A DNA stretch of 64,000 nucleotides from an uncultured Rhizobium sp. (GCA_945952415.1 CAMFIF010000014.1:40168-104167), one strand, 5' to 3'. Shown: positions 27,326 through 40,847, counted from the stretch's first letter. The notes: a model not told the origin generated them from the letters alone. Made by a program: numbers and translations.

Positions 27326-27361
27326 TTTTGACCCTAGTAAAAAAATTTTGCTATGTCAAAA
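27326..27361. promoter_or_regulatory. Divergent promoter with TTTTGAC inverted repeat
   Basis: TTTTGAC at 27326-27332 and GTCAAAA at 27355-27361 are perfect 7-bp inverted arms around an AT-rich 22-base centre. Each arm carries a TTGAC-type -35 hexamer: TTGACC rightward at 27328 and TTGACA leftward at 27359. The two promoters therefore face and overlap each other. This is the likely control point of the cupin-XRE regulator. Confidence 0.55.
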
Positions 27362-27382
27362 AAACTTTATGGGGGACCAATT

Positions 27383-28423
27383 ATGACACAAAAGGGAAGG
27401 ACTCGTCTTCTCCCCCCGGGCCTCAAAATGGCGTCGGGTTTCATTCTTTCGCTGGTTTTGACCGGTCTGGGGCTGCTGGCAATCACATTTTTCATCGGGC
27501 GCGTCGTGCCGATCGATCCGGTGCTGGCGGTGGTGGGCGATCGTGCACCACCGGCCGTCTATGAGGCTGCCAAGCAACGCATGGGCCTTAACGATCCGCT
27601 GATCGTGCAGTTCCTGCATTATGTGCTTTCGATCCTGCGCGGCGATTTCGGCATGTCCGTCAGCACGCAGCGCCCGGTCATGGAAGACATTGCCCGCTAT
27701 TTCCCGGCCACGCTCGAAATGGCGACCCTCGGCATCCTGATCGGAGTTGTCATCGGGGTACCGCTGGGGGCGCTCGCCGCTGCCCGGCAGGGTTCGGTGA
27801 TCGACCAGGTCATCCGCGTGATCGGCCTTGCGGGCTATGCGATCCCTGCCTTCTGGCTCGGCCTTGTCGGTCTCATCATCTTCTATGCGCAGCTCAAATG
27901 GGTATCGGGGCCCGGTCGCATCGATATTTTTCTCGATGGCATGGTGACGCCCGTGACCGGGCTTCTTCTCGTGGACAGCCTGATCGCGGGCGATTTCGAG
28001 AGCTTCGGCAATGCGCTCAGCCATATCATCCTCCCCGCCTCCATCCTCGGCTTCTTCAGCTTGGCCTATATCGCCCGCATGACGCGCAGCTTCATGCTGG
28101 ACCAGCTCGGCCAGGAATTCATCATCACGGCCCGGGTGAAGGGCGTTCCGGCCTCCGTCATCATCTGGCGCCATGCCTTCCGGCCGATCCGCGTCCAGCT
28201 GATCACCGTCATCGGGCTTTCCTATGCGGCGCTGCTCGAAGGGTCAGTCATGGTGGAAACGGTGTTTTCCTGGCCCGGCATCGGCAATTACCTGACGACC
28301 GCGCTTCTCAATGCCGACATGAATGCGGTTCTGGGCGGCACCCTCGTCATCGGTGCCGTCTTCATCGCCATCAACAAGATTTCGGATGCGCTCTACCGCA
28401 TTCTGGATCCGCGTGCCCGCTGA
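27383..28423 (+). CDS. Peptide-type ABC transporter permease (DppB-like)
   Basis: A 346-residue inner-membrane permease of the DppB/OppB family. A first transmembrane helix at about 17-42, a periplasmic segment with DRAPPAVYEAAKQRMGLNDP typical of the family, then five more helices and the cytoplasmic EAA-like loop RVKGVPASVIIWRHAFRPI. ATG 27383 lies 6 bases after GGGGGA; an ATG 30 bases upstream would add an implausible leader. It is the first gene of the four-gene rightward operon. Confidence 0.92.
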   Translation: MTQKGRTRLLPPGLKMASGFILSLVLTGLGLLAITFFIGRVVPIDPVLAVVGDRAPPAVYEAAKQRMGLNDPLIVQFLHYVLSILRGDFGMSVSTQRPVMEDIARYFPATLEMATLGILIGVVIGVPLGALAAARQGSVIDQVIRVIGLAGYAIPAFWLGLVGLIIFYAQLKWVSGPGRIDIFLDGMVTPVTGLLLVDSLIAGDFESFGNALSHIILPASILGFFSLAYIARMTRSFMLDQLGQEFIITARVKGVPASVIIWRHAFRPIRVQLITVIGLSYAALLEGSVMVETVFSWPGIGNYLTTALLNADMNAVLGGTLVIGAVFIAINKISDALYRILDPRAR

Positions 28424-28433
28424 GGAGCCTCCC

Positions 28434-29345
28434 GTGACCCTATCCATCCTTTCCCGCGACTGGCTGCTTGACGAAAATCCCGATACGCGGATGCAGGCGA
28501 AATTCGGCCAGCTCTACCGCATGAGCCGTGCCCTGATGCGCAATCCGCTCGCCGTCCTCGGCCTGCTGATCATCGTGGCGCTGGTGGTCATTGCCGCCCT
28601 TGCTCCCTGGATTGCACCCTATTCCCCCATCGAAGGTTCGCTGACGAGCCGGCTTCTGCCGCCGTCCTCCGCCCACTGGATGGGAACCGACGAGCTTGGC
28701 CGCGACATTCTTTCCCGCGTCATCCATGGGGCGCGCATCACGCTTTACATCGTGCTCCTGGTTGCGGTGCTGTCTGCCCCGGTCGGCCTGGTGCTCGGCG
28801 CAGTCTCCGCCTATTTCGGCGGCTGGGTGGACCGGACGCTGATGGGCATCACCGACATTTTCCTGTCCATGCCCCGTCTCATCCTCGCGCTCGCCTTCGT
28901 CGCCGCGCTCGGGCCCGGTATCGGCAATGCGGTGATTGCGATCACCATCACGGCCTGGCCGGTCTATGCCCGTATCGCGCGCGCCGAAACGCTCACCATC
29001 CGCAACAGCGATTTCATCGCCGCGGTCCGGATGCTGGGGGGAAGCCATGCGCGGGTGATTGCCCGGCATATCCTGCCGCTCTGCCTTTCCTCGACGATCA
29101 TCCGGGTGACGCTCGACATGGCCGGCATCATCCTGACGGCGGCGGGCCTCGGCTTCATCGGGCTCGGGGCCCAGCCGCCGGCGCCGGAATGGGGGGCGAT
29201 GATCTCCCGCGGGCGAACCTTCATTCTCGATCAATGGTGGGTCGCCACCATGCCCGGCTTTGCCATCGTCATCGTCAGCCTCGGTTTCTGCCTGTTCGGC
29301 GACGGTCTGCGCGACGTGCTCGATCCGCGCCAGAGGAGCAAATAA
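28434..29345 (+). CDS. Peptide-type ABC transporter permease (DppC-like)
   Basis: A 303-residue permease of the DppC/OppC family. It has a long cytoplasmic N-terminus (about 40 residues), the family segment HWMGTDELGRDILSRVIHGAR after helix 1, and an EAA-type loop near AVRMLGGSHARVIARHILP. The start is a GTG at 28434 after a GAGGAG ribosome site 6-7 bases upstream, 10 bases past the DppB-like stop. Confidence 0.92.
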   Translation: MTLSILSRDWLLDENPDTRMQAKFGQLYRMSRALMRNPLAVLGLLIIVALVVIAALAPWIAPYSPIEGSLTSRLLPPSSAHWMGTDELGRDILSRVIHGARITLYIVLLVAVLSAPVGLVLGAVSAYFGGWVDRTLMGITDIFLSMPRLILALAFVAALGPGIGNAVIAITITAWPVYARIARAETLTIRNSDFIAAVRMLGGSHARVIARHILPLCLSSTIIRVTLDMAGIILTAAGLGFIGLGAQPPAPEWGAMISRGRTFILDQWWVATMPGFAIVIVSLGFCLFGDGLRDVLDPRQRSK

Positions 29346-29347
29346 TC

Positions 29348-30178
29348 ATGGCCCTTCTTGAAGTCGAAAACCTGAAAGTGCGCTTTCCCACCGAACGCGG
29401 CCTGGTGGAGGTGGTGAAAGGCGTGAGCTTTTCGCTTGGCCAGGAGCGCCTCGGCATCGTCGGCGAGAGCGGTTCCGGCAAGTCGATGACCGGCCGGGCG
29501 CTGCTCGGCCTTATCCCGCGGCCCGGGATCGTCACCGCGGACCGCATGCAGTTCGACGGCATGGATCTCTCGCGGCTCAGCGAGCGTGCCTTTCGGCGGC
29601 TCCGCGGTGCCCGCCTGTCCATGATCCTGCAGGATCCGAAATTCTCGCTCAATCCGGTCATGACCATCGGAGAGCAGATCGGAGAGGCGCTTGCCTTTCA
29701 CGGCCGGCTGAGCGGCGCCGAACGCCGTCGGCGGGTGCTTGCCATGCTGGAGGCGGTGCGGATTGCCGATCCGGAGCGTGTCTACGGACTTTATCCGCAT
29801 GAGGTTTCGGGCGGCATGGGGCAGCGGGTGATGATCGCGATGATGACCGTGCTCGAACCCGACCTGATGATCGCCGACGAGCCGACATCAGCACTCGACG
29901 TCTCGGTGCGCGGACAGGTGCTCGAAATCCTCGACGATCTCGTGCATCGCACCGGCATGGGGCTGATCATGATCAGCCATGATCTCAACATGGTGGCCCG
30001 CTGGTGCGATCGCATCCTCGTCATGTTCAATGGACGGGTGGTCGAGGAATGCGCGGCAGGCAAGCTCTCCGAGGCCACGCATCCCTATACGCGCGGGCTG
30101 CTTGCCTCGCTGCCGCGCCTCGATGAAACCCGCGACCAGCTGCCGGTGCTCGACCGCCAGAAACTCGGAGCTCTTTGA
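29348..30178 (+). CDS. Peptide-type ABC transporter ATPase (DppD-like)
   Basis: A 276-residue ATPase. Walker A GESGSGKSM occurs at about 39-47, the Q-loop in MILQDPKFSLNPVMTIGEQ, signature VSGGMGQR and Walker B LMIADEPTSALD, with a switch His in ISHDLNMV. The C-terminus lacks the long iron-sulfur-type tail of some DppD proteins. It starts 2 bases after the permease stop and overlaps the second ATPase gene by one base. Confidence 0.92.
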   Translation: MALLEVENLKVRFPTERGLVEVVKGVSFSLGQERLGIVGESGSGKSMTGRALLGLIPRPGIVTADRMQFDGMDLSRLSERAFRRLRGARLSMILQDPKFSLNPVMTIGEQIGEALAFHGRLSGAERRRRVLAMLEAVRIADPERVYGLYPHEVSGGMGQRVMIAMMTVLEPDLMIADEPTSALDVSVRGQVLEILDDLVHRTGMGLIMISHDLNMVARWCDRILVMFNGRVVEECAAGKLSEATHPYTRGLLASLPRLDETRDQLPVLDRQKLGAL

Positions 30179-30921
30179 TGATCCGTATCGAAAAACTCAA
30201 CGTCCATTACGGGGCCGCCCATGTGGTGAAGGACGTGTCGCTCGACATTGCGACGGGCGAGAGCTTCGCGCTCGTTGGCGAAAGCGGCTCGGGCAAGTCG
30301 ACCGTCCTCAAGGCGCTGGCCGGCCAGGTCAGCGACTGGTCTGGTTCGGTCGAGATGGGCGATGTCCGTCTCGAACCCGGCCGCATGAACCCGGCGCTGG
30401 TGCGCAAGGCGCAGATGGTGTTCCAGGATCCCTATGGATCTCTTCATCCGCGGCGCACGGTGGATGATCACCTGGACGAACCGCTCCAGATCCATGGCAT
30501 CGGCAATCGCGACGCCAGGATTCTTGCCATGCTCGATGCGGTGGGGCTGGCGCGCAAATTCCGGTTCCGGCTGCCGCATCAGCTCTCCGGTGGCCAGCGA
30601 CAGCGCGTTGCCATTGCGCGCGCGCTGATGCTGGAACCGGAAATCCTGCTGCTCGACGAACCCACGTCCGCGCTCGACGTTTCGGTGCAGGCGGAGATCC
30701 TCAATCTGCTCAAGGGGCTTCGCGCCGAAAGAGGGCTGACCTTCCTGCTGGTGACCCATGACCTGCCCGTTGTCTCCTTCCTCTGTGACCGGCTTGCGGT
30801 GCTGAAATCGGGCCAGATCCAGGAGATCGCCGGGGTCGACCAGCTGCGGCACCGGGACCTGAAGAGCGGCTATGGCCGCGAACTCATTCAGGCTGCGGAA
30901 GGCATGAGCGAGCGGGCGTAG
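30178..30921 (+). CDS. Peptide-type ABC transporter ATPase (DppF-like)
   Basis: A 247-residue ATPase, shorter than most DppF proteins (about 320-330) because it lacks the C-terminal extension. Walker A GESGSGKST is at about 34-42, followed by QMVFQDPYGSLHPR, LSGGQRQR, LLLDEPTSALD and THDLPVV. The ATG at 30178 shares its A with the upstream TGA; a TTG one codon earlier is a weaker alternative. The core is intact, so it should be functional. Confidence 0.9.
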   Translation: MIRIEKLNVHYGAAHVVKDVSLDIATGESFALVGESGSGKSTVLKALAGQVSDWSGSVEMGDVRLEPGRMNPALVRKAQMVFQDPYGSLHPRRTVDDHLDEPLQIHGIGNRDARILAMLDAVGLARKFRFRLPHQLSGGQRQRVAIARALMLEPEILLLDEPTSALDVSVQAEILNLLKGLRAERGLTFLLVTHDLPVVSFLCDRLAVLKSGQIQEIAGVDQLRHRDLKSGYGRELIQAAEGMSERA

Positions 30922-31090
30922 GACGGGTTTACACGCCTTATCCACCGCTTTTTGTCTTTATCCGGCTCTTCTCATGCAACGAAATGCGTCTTTCGCAGTT
31001 TCGATTCTGCGTTGTGGATGTCCTGGCGCCCGTGGGGCCTTGCCGCCCGCCTGACGACCAGGCGTCGCGTCGCTGACATCCGCATCTTCT

Positions 31091-31131
31091 AGAGGGGACC
31101 TTCCGCAGGATTGGTCCCTCTCCTTTGGCCG
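31091..31131. other. Leader hairpin before the HWE kinase gene
   Basis: In the 223-base gap before the kinase gene, AGAGGGGACC (31091-31100) can pair with GGTCCCTCT (31123-31131) with one bulge. No T-run follows and the hairpin sits just upstream of the ribosome site, so a 5' leader structure is more likely than a terminator. The rest of the gap shows nothing recognisable. Confidence 0.35.
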
Positions 31132-31144
31132 GTGAGCAGGGCAG

Positions 31145-32176
31145 ATGAAGACAGGCGGACGAGATTTTGTCGACAGGGGAAAGGCGGAGAAGCGGTTCAG
31201 GCTGGATGAGCCGCGGTCGGCCCTGCGCGTGCCCGCAAGCGCGCCTTCCTTTCGCGATTATCTGAACGCGCTGGACGTGGCGGCCGGGGCAATTACCTTG
31301 AAGGGCGAGTTTCTCCACGCCAATCCCGCTCTCGTCAGCCTCCTTCAATCCCGAAGCGGGGAGCGGGGCAGCGATGCCGCACCGGGCTTTTCCCCGGATA
31401 TTCTGGAGGAGCTGAAGCAGCTTGCCACGCGGGCGGAACATGGGCGTGCCGAAGCGGATATCGCTCTTCTGAACGACGGTGAGCGGTACAATCTCAAGGT
31501 GGTCGCCATTCCTTTCGGCAATGATACCGGCACGCTGATCGCACTTACCTTTCATGATCACACCCACCAGCACATGGTGGAGCAGCAGGCAAAGCAGCTT
31601 TTGCGCGAGGTGGACCATCGGGTGAAGAACACGCTGGCGCTTGTGCTTTCCATCTCTAACCGCACCGCCTCCAGTGCCGAAACGCTCGACAGTTTCCGCT
31701 CGGCCTTTTCGGGGCGCATGCGGGCGCTTGCCGAAACCCACAATACGCTGGCCGAGCGCGCCTGGTCATCCATTCAGCTCACCGACATCCTTCAGGCGGA
31801 GCTCAGGCCCTTTGCCGGTAAGTTCAACGAGCGGGTCCGTTTCTCCGGCACGGATGTGGCGCTTCTTCCCCGCGCCGCCATTGCGCTCGGCCTGATGCTG
31901 CACGAGCTCATCGCCAATGCAGCAAAATTCGGTGCCCTTTCCTGCGACGGCGGCCACGTGGATGTGGAACTCGTCTGCCAGCCAGGCCGCTCCTTTGCGG
32001 AGCTGCGCTGGCGGGAGGAGGACGGTCCGGCCGTGCGCAACCCCACCCGCGCCGGTTTCGGCCAGGCGGTGATCACCCGCAGCCTGCAATATTCGCCCCA
32101 TGGCGGTGCGGATCTCGATTTTCCGCCGGAGGGGGTCCAATGCACCATCCGTATTCCCATGGAAGATCTGGCCTAG
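31145..32176 (+). CDS. HWE-family histidine kinase (orphan)
   Basis: A 343-residue soluble kinase. An N-terminal PAS-like sensor (about 35-140) is followed by the HWE dimerisation/phospho-acceptor box with His158 in EVDHRVKNTL. The ATP domain has His253-Glu254 and Asn258 in the HELIANAAKFG box, and the diagnostic Trp289-x-Glu291. No transmembrane segment is seen, so it is probably a cytoplasmic sensor. No response regulator gene is adjacent. In alphaproteobacteria HWE kinases often feed PhyR, encoded here at 55262-56056, but that link is inference. Confidence 0.88.
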   Translation: MKTGGRDFVDRGKAEKRFRLDEPRSALRVPASAPSFRDYLNALDVAAGAITLKGEFLHANPALVSLLQSRSGERGSDAAPGFSPDILEELKQLATRAEHGRAEADIALLNDGERYNLKVVAIPFGNDTGTLIALTFHDHTHQHMVEQQAKQLLREVDHRVKNTLALVLSISNRTASSAETLDSFRSAFSGRMRALAETHNTLAERAWSSIQLTDILQAELRPFAGKFNERVRFSGTDVALLPRAAIALGLMLHELIANAAKFGALSCDGGHVDVELVCQPGRSFAELRWREEDGPAVRNPTRAGFGQAVITRSLQYSPHGGADLDFPPEGVQCTIRIPMEDLA

Positions 32177-32391
32177 CGGACGGCTTTTCCGCTTGTTTCG
32201 CCACACGCCGAATTGAGAAATAAAATTACGCAATCCTGCAAGAATAAAACATTTTGCGATGGGGCGCCTGCTTTTCAAGGCAGTGGGTCTATGGCATGAT
32301 TTCGCTCGTTCAAGTCTGTTAAGCTATTGTTTTAAAAGAGTTGACGGGTCCGTGGGAGAAGGCGGGCCCTTTTGCCTCGGGAGGGCTTTTC

Positions 32392-33555
32392 ATGTTTCAG
32401 GCAACCATGCGCTTTGCGCTGGGCGAGGATGCGGACGCGGTCCGGGAGACTGTGGAGCGGTTCGGACGGGAGAGGCTTGCCCCGCGGGCTGCCGAAATCG
32501 ATCGCAGCAATGAATTTGCGCGCGATCTCTGGCCCGAGCTCGGCGCGCTCGGCCTGCTCGGCATCACGGCCGATCCGGAATTCGGCGGTTCTGGCCTTGG
32601 CTATCTCGCCCATGTGGTGGCCGTCGAGCAGCTCGCCCGCTTTTCGGCTTCGACTTCGCTGTCCTATGGCGCCCATTCCAATCTCTGCGTCAACCAGATT
32701 AGCCGCAACGGCACGGCCGCCCAGAAGGCGCGCTACCTGCCGAAGCTCTGTTCGGGCGAGCATGTGGGGGCACTCGCCATGTCGGAGCCCGGTGCGGGCT
32801 CCGATGTGGTTTCGATGAAGCTGCGCGCGGATAAGCGCGGCGATCGCTATGTGCTCAACGGCAACAAGATGTGGATCACCAACGGGCCGGACGCGGATGT
32901 GCTGGTGGTTTATGCCAAAACTGACCCCGCCGCCGGACCGAAGGGGATCACGGCCTTTCTGGTCGAGAAGGGCTTTTCGGGTTTCTCCACCGCCCAGAAG
33001 CTCGACAAGCTCGGCATGCGCGGCTCTAATACCTCAGAGCTGGTTTTTTCCGATTGCGAGATCCCGGAAGAAAACGTGCTCGGCGCGGTCGGCAGCGGCG
33101 TCAAGGTACTGATGTCCGGGCTCGATTACGAGCGGGTTGTGCTGGCCGGCATCGGGATCGGCATCATGCATGCCTGCCTCGACGTGGTCATGCCCTATGT
33201 GCATGAGCGGCGCCAGTTCGGCCAGCCAATCGGCGAGTTCCAGCTGATCCAGGCGAAGATTGCCGACATGTATACGGCGATGAACTCCGCCCGGGCCTAT
33301 GTCTATGCGGTGGCGGGCGCCTGCGACCGGGGCGAGGTGACCCGGCAGGATGCGGCCGCCTGCTGCCTTTACGCCTCGGAACAGGCCACCCAGCAGGCGC
33401 TCCAGGCCATCCAGGTGCTCGGCGGGAACGGCTACATCAACGACAATCCCACGGGGCGGCTCCTGCGCGATGCCAAGCTCATGGAAATCGGCGCCGGGAC
33501 CTCGGAAATCCGCCGGATGCTGATCGGCCGCGAACTCTTCAAGGAAACCGCCTGA
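32392..33555 (+). CDS. ivd: Isovaleryl-CoA dehydrogenase
   Basis: A 387-residue FAD-dependent acyl-CoA dehydrogenase that oxidises isovaleryl-CoA to 3-methylcrotonyl-CoA in leucine breakdown. The catalytic glutamate is Glu247 in [12 protein letters not shown], the helix-G position used by isovaleryl-CoA dehydrogenases, unlike the C-terminal glutamate of most other members. [12 protein letters not shown] and WITNGPDAD are the flavin-contact motifs. The ATG follows a GGGAGGG site. It heads a tight five-gene operon and its stop overlaps mccB by one base. Confidence 0.95.
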   Translation: MFQATMRFALGEDADAVRETVERFGRERLAPRAAEIDRSNEFARDLWPELGALGLLGITADPEFGGSGLGYLAHVVAVEQLARFSASTSLSYGAHSNLCVNQISRNGTAAQKARYLPKLCSGEHVGALAMSEPGAGSDVVSMKLRADKRGDRYVLNGNKMWITNGPDADVLVVYAKTDPAAGPKGITAFLVEKGFSGFSTAQKLDKLGMRGSNTSELVFSDCEIPEENVLGAVGSGVKVLMSGLDYERVVLAGIGIGIMHACLDVVMPYVHERRQFGQPIGEFQLIQAKIADMYTAMNSARAYVYAVAGACDRGEVTRQDAAACCLYASEQATQQALQAIQVLGGNGYINDNPTGRLLRDAKLMEIGAGTSEIRRMLIGRELFKETA

Positions 33556-35162
33556 TGGCCGTTCTCAAATCTTCGCATAACCCGGCGAGCGCCGAAGCCC
33601 GGGCGAACCGCGTGGCCATGGCCGAAAAGATGGCCGAGGTGCGCGCGGCGATCGAGATCGCGCGCGCCGGGGGCGGCCCGGAAGCCCGGGCTCGTCACGA
33701 GAAGCGCGGCAAGATCCTGCCCCGCGAGCGCGTCCAGCGGCTTCTCGATCCGGGCTCGCCCTTTCTGGAGATCGGCGCGACGGCGGCCCATGGCCTTTAT
33801 GATGGCGCCTCGCCCTCGGCAGGCATCGTCACGGGCATCGGGCGGGTCGAAGGCCAGGAGGTGATGATCGTTGCCAATGATGCAACGGTAAAAGGCGGCA
33901 CTTACTATCCGATGACGGTGAAGAAGCATCTTCGCGCCCAGGAAATTGCCGCCGAAAACCGGCTTCCCTGCCTCTATCTGGTCGATAGCGGCGGGGCGAA
34001 CCTTCCAAACCAGGATGAGGTCTTTCCCGACCGGGAACATTTCGGCCGGATCTTCTACAATCAGGCGCAGATGTCGGCGGCGGGCATTCCCCAGATTGCT
34101 GCCGTGATGGGCTCCTGCACGGCGGGCGGTGCCTATGTGCCGGCCATGGCCGACCAGTCGATCATCGTCGAGAATCAGGGAACCATCTTTCTGGCCGGTC
34201 CGCCGCTGGTGAAGGCGGCCACGGGCGAGGAGGTGAGTGCAGAGGACCTGGGCGGCGGCGATGTGCATACGCGGCTTTCCGGGGTGGCCGACCATCTGGC
34301 CGCCGACGACGCCCATGCGCTGCAGCTGGTGCGCCGCGCCGTTGCCTCGCTGAACCGGGTAAAGACATGTCCGCTCGCGCTGCAACCCATCGAAGCGCCG
34401 CTCTACGATCCGCACGAGATCGCCGGCATCGTGCCGGCGGCGATCACCCAGCCCTATGATATCAGGGAGGTCATTGCCCGTATCGTCGACGGTTCGCGCT
34501 TCGACGAGTTCAAGGCTCGCTATGGCACGACGCTGGTGACCGGATTTGCCCATGTGATGGGCATGCCCGTTGGCATCGTCGCCAATAATGGCGTGCTTTT
34601 TTCCGAAAGTGCGCTGAAGGGGGCGCATTTCGTCGAGCTTTGCTCACAGCGGAAAATCCCGCTGGTCTTCCTCCAGAACATCACCGGCTTCATGGTGGGC
34701 CAGAAATACGAGGCGGAAGGCATTGCCAAGCATGGCGCCAAGCTGGTGACGGCGGTTGCCACCACGTCGGTTCCGAAGATCACGGTGCTCGTCGGGGGCT
34801 CCTTCGGCGCCGGCAATTACGGCATGTGCGGGCGGGCCTATTCCCCCCGGTTCCTGTGGACCTGGCCGAACAGCCGCATTTCCGTGATGGGCGGGCCGCA
34901 GGCGGCAGGCGTTCTCGCAACCGTCCGGCGCGAGGCGCTGGAGCGGGCGGGCAAGAGCTGGAGCGCAGAGGAAGAGGCCGCTTTCCGGCAACCGGTCATC
35001 GACCAGTTCGAAAGGCAGGGCCACCCGCTCTATGCTTCTGCCCGGCTCTGGGATGACGGGATCATCGAGCCCGCGAAAACCCGCGAGGTTCTGGCGCTCA
35101 GCCTTTCTGCCGCGCTCAATGCACCCATCGACGATACGCGCTTCGGCCTTTTCCGGATGTGA
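33555..35162 (+). CDS. mccB: 3-methylcrotonyl-CoA carboxylase, carboxyltransferase (beta) subunit
   Basis: A 535-residue biotin-dependent carboxyltransferase with the two crotonase-like halves of the family. The N-terminal half has the [15 protein letters not shown] and [27 protein letters not shown] region; the C-terminal half has [11 protein letters not shown] and [16 protein letters not shown]. The NQ.EVFPD segment is typical of methylcrotonyl- over propionyl-CoA carboxylases. It transfers CO2 from biotin on MccA to 3-methylcrotonyl-CoA. Confidence 0.95.
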   Translation: MAVLKSSHNPASAEARANRVAMAEKMAEVRAAIEIARAGGGPEARARHEKRGKILPRERVQRLLDPGSPFLEIGATAAHGLYDGASPSAGIVTGIGRVEGQEVMIVANDATVKGGTYYPMTVKKHLRAQEIAAENRLPCLYLVDSGGANLPNQDEVFPDREHFGRIFYNQAQMSAAGIPQIAAVMGSCTAGGAYVPAMADQSIIVENQGTIFLAGPPLVKAATGEEVSAEDLGGGDVHTRLSGVADHLAADDAHALQLVRRAVASLNRVKTCPLALQPIEAPLYDPHEIAGIVPAAITQPYDIREVIARIVDGSRFDEFKARYGTTLVTGFAHVMGMPVGIVANNGVLFSESALKGAHFVELCSQRKIPLVFLQNITGFMVGQKYEAEGIAKHGAKLVTAVATTSVPKITVLVGGSFGAGNYGMCGRAYSPRFLWTWPNSRISVMGGPQAAGVLATVRREALERAGKSWSAEEEAAFRQPVIDQFERQGHPLYASARLWDDGIIEPAKTREVLALSLSAALNAPIDDTRFGLFRM

Positions 35163-35169
35163 GGACGGA

Positions 35170-37162
<1,993 letters not shown>

Positions 37163-37170
<8 letters not shown>

Positions 37171-38020
37171 GTTCGTCCTTCTTCACGAGATGGCGCCGCG
37201 TGACGGGCTTCAGAACGAGAAGCGGCCGATTGCCACCGGCGACAAGATCCGGTTCGTCGACCTCCTCAGCGATTGCGGATTCCGGCGGATCGAGGTGACG
37301 AGCTTCGTCCGGGCGGACTGGGTGCCGCAAATGGCGGATGCCGCCGAGGTGATGGCCGGCATCACGAGGCGGCCGGGAACCGAATATACGGTGCTGACCC
37401 CCAACCTGAAGGGGTTCGAGGCTGCACGCCTCGCCAGGGCGGATCGCGTCGCTGTCTTTGCCGCCGCGTCGGAAAGCTTCAGCCAGAAGAACATCAATTG
37501 CTCCATCGCGGAGAGCATCGAGCGGTTTCGGCCGCTGATGGAGGCGGCCTCCGGTGCAGGCGTTCCGGTTCGAGGCTATGTCTCCTGCGTCACCGATTGC
37601 CCCTATGAGGGCGCGATTGCACCGGATGCGGTCGCGCGCGTGGCCAAGGCGCTCCTTGCGCTCGGCTGCCACGAAATATCGCTTGGCGATACGCTCGGCC
37701 GGGGCACGCCGGAACGGGTGGCCGCCATGCTCGATGCGGTTCTCGGTGCCGTGCCGGCGGATCGGCTCGCCGGACATTTCCACGATACGGGCGGCCTGGC
37801 CATCGAGAACATCGCGATTGCCTTGGAAAAGGGGTTGCGGGTCTTCGACAGTTCGGCGGGGGGGCTCGGCGGCTGCCCCTATGCGCCGGGTGCGGCGGGC
37901 AATGTGGCAACGGGTCTGGTCGCCACGCGCCTTCGGGACTGGGGCTTTGAAACCGGGATCGATCTGGAAAAGCTCGGCGTTGCGGAGGCATTCGCCCGAG
38001 AGCTGAAAGGGGTGAGATGA
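37163..38020 (+). CDS. hmgL: Hydroxymethylglutaryl-CoA lyase
   Basis: A 285-residue TIM-barrel lyase that cleaves HMG-CoA to acetyl-CoA and acetoacetate, the last step of leucine breakdown. EMAPRDGLQNE holds Arg13 and the metal-binding Asp14. His205 and His207 in HFHDT are metal ligands, and Cys238 in GLGGCPYAPG is the catalytic cysteine loop. The start overlaps mccA by 8 bases and the stop overlaps the hydratase gene by 4. Confidence 0.95.
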
Positions 38021-38787
38021 CATCCTTTGAAACGATCATTCTGGAAACGGATGCCCGGGGTATTGTCACCCTCCGCCTCAACCGGCCGGACAAGCACCAT
38101 GCGCTGAACGAGACGATGATGCGCGAGATCATCGCCGCCTGCGATGTGGTGGAAGCCGATCCGGCCGCACGCGCGGTCGTGCTTCGCGCCGAGGGCAAGA
38201 GTTTCTGTGCCGGCGGCGATCTCGGCTGGATGCGGGCACAGGCGGCGCTTGATCGTAAGGGCAAGATGGAGGGCGCGCGGCTTCTCGCCTCCATGCTGCG
38301 CCGGCTGGATGCGCTTTCCGTGCCGCTCGTCGCACGGGTGCAGGGCCATGCCTATGGCGGCGGGCTCGGAATGATGGCGGTTGCCGACATCGTGCTGGTC
38401 GCGGACCATGCGGGCTTTGCGCTCACCGAAACGAGGCTGGGATTGATCCCGGCCACCATAGGCCCCTATGTGGTCCGGCGGATCGGCGAGGGCCATGCCC
38501 GGCGCATCTTCCTCAATGCTCGCCGTTTCGGGGCGGAGGAGGCCCGCCACATAGGGCTGGCCTCCCGGGTGGTGGCAAGCGAAGCGCTGGATGAGGCCAT
38601 GGAAGAGGAGCTTTCGGCGCTTCTCGACTGCGCGCCGGGGGCGGTGGCCCATGCCAAGCGTCTGGTGCGGATGCTCGCCCGCAACGAGGCGGCCGATCCG
38701 GTGGAGGCGAGCATCGAGGCGCTGGCGGACCGCTGGGAAAGCGAGGAGGCTCGCGGCCGGATCGCGCAGTTTCTCGGAAAGACGTAA
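38017..38787 (+). CDS. liuC: Methylglutaconyl-CoA hydratase (enoyl-CoA hydratase family)
   Basis: A 256-residue crotonase-fold enzyme. Oxyanion-hole segments SFCAGGDLGWM and GHAYGGGLGMMA are present, and ETRLGLIPATIGPYVVRRIG contains the catalytic glutamate region of the AUH/LiuC group. In this operon the needed function is hydration of 3-methylglutaconyl-CoA to HMG-CoA, linking MccAB and HMG-CoA lyase. Name assigned partly by context. Confidence 0.9.
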   Translation: MTSFETIILETDARGIVTLRLNRPDKHHALNETMMREIIAACDVVEADPAARAVVLRAEGKSFCAGGDLGWMRAQAALDRKGKMEGARLLASMLRRLDALSVPLVARVQGHAYGGGLGMMAVADIVLVADHAGFALTETRLGLIPATIGPYVVRRIGEGHARRIFLNARRFGAEEARHIGLASRVVASEALDEAMEEELSALLDCAPGAVAHAKRLVRMLARNEAADPVEASIEALADRWESEEARGRIAQFLGKT

Positions 38788-38980
38788 GCCAGCGCAGGAC
38801 AGGGCCTGCCTCTCCGGCTTCCGGTCCGAGGGGAAGTGGCGCGGGCTCTTGCTATTGCTGATGCTTCGGGGCTAACTCCGCCCGGTGGGAGAGGTCTTCG
38901 GGCTCATAAAACGGGATCAGGCTGGCATGTCCGTCCGGCGCGCCTGACCAGACAATGCCGGCGGGAGGAAATCTGGACCC

Positions 38981-39436
38981 ATGGATGACAAGGATCTCGC
39001 GCTTTTGAAGGCGCTGCAATCCAATGCGCGGCTCACCTCCATCGAACTGGCGGACATGGTGCACCTGTCCCCGTCTCCCATCCAGCGGCGCCAGAAGCAG
39101 CTGGAAAAGGAGGGGGTCATCCAGTCCTATGTGACGCTGCTCGATCAGGAAAAGCTTGGCCTGAAGGTCAGCGTCTTCGTTTCGGTACAGCTCGTCAGCC
39201 AGGATGACGAGAATATCTCCTCCTTCGAGCGGGATATCGCCACCGTGCCGCAGGTCATGGAATGCTATCTGATGACCGGCGATTACGATTATCTGCTGCG
39301 TGTCGTCACCCGCGATCTCAACGAGTTCGAAGAGTTGCTGCGCTCGCGCCTCATCAAGATGAAGCAGGTGAAAACCATCCGTTCCAGTTCCGCCCTGCGC
39401 CGGGTGGTGTACAAGACGGCCCTGCCGATCGGCTGA
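38981..39436 (+). CDS. bkdR: Lrp/AsnC family regulator
   Basis: A 151-residue Lrp-type regulator. DNA-binding domain at 1-60 (LTSIELADMVHLSPSPIQRRQKQLE), followed by the RAM ligand-binding domain (VSVFVSVQLVSQ, GDYDYLLRVVTRDLNEFE). It lies between the leucine-catabolic operon and the branched-chain dehydrogenase operon and is convergent with the E3 gene, 15 bases apart. In pseudomonads BkdR, of this family, activates bkd genes in response to branched-chain amino acids. A 21-bp palindrome upstream of the bkd operon is a candidate target. The symbol is by analogy. Confidence 0.85.
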   Translation: MDDKDLALLKALQSNARLTSIELADMVHLSPSPIQRRQKQLEKEGVIQSYVTLLDQEKLGLKVSVFVSVQLVSQDDENISSFERDIATVPQVMECYLMTGDYDYLLRVVTRDLNEFEELLRSRLIKMKQVKTIRSSSALRRVVYKTALPIG

Positions 39437-39451
39437 CGGCAGGGAATTGCT

Positions 39452-40846
<1,395 letters not shown>

Positions 40847-40847
40847 G

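Noticed and set aside
32175..32193. AGCGGA/TCCGCT stem after the HWE kinase stop as a terminator.
   Set aside because: Only six pairs, and the T-tract is weak. It is not convincing enough to annotate.
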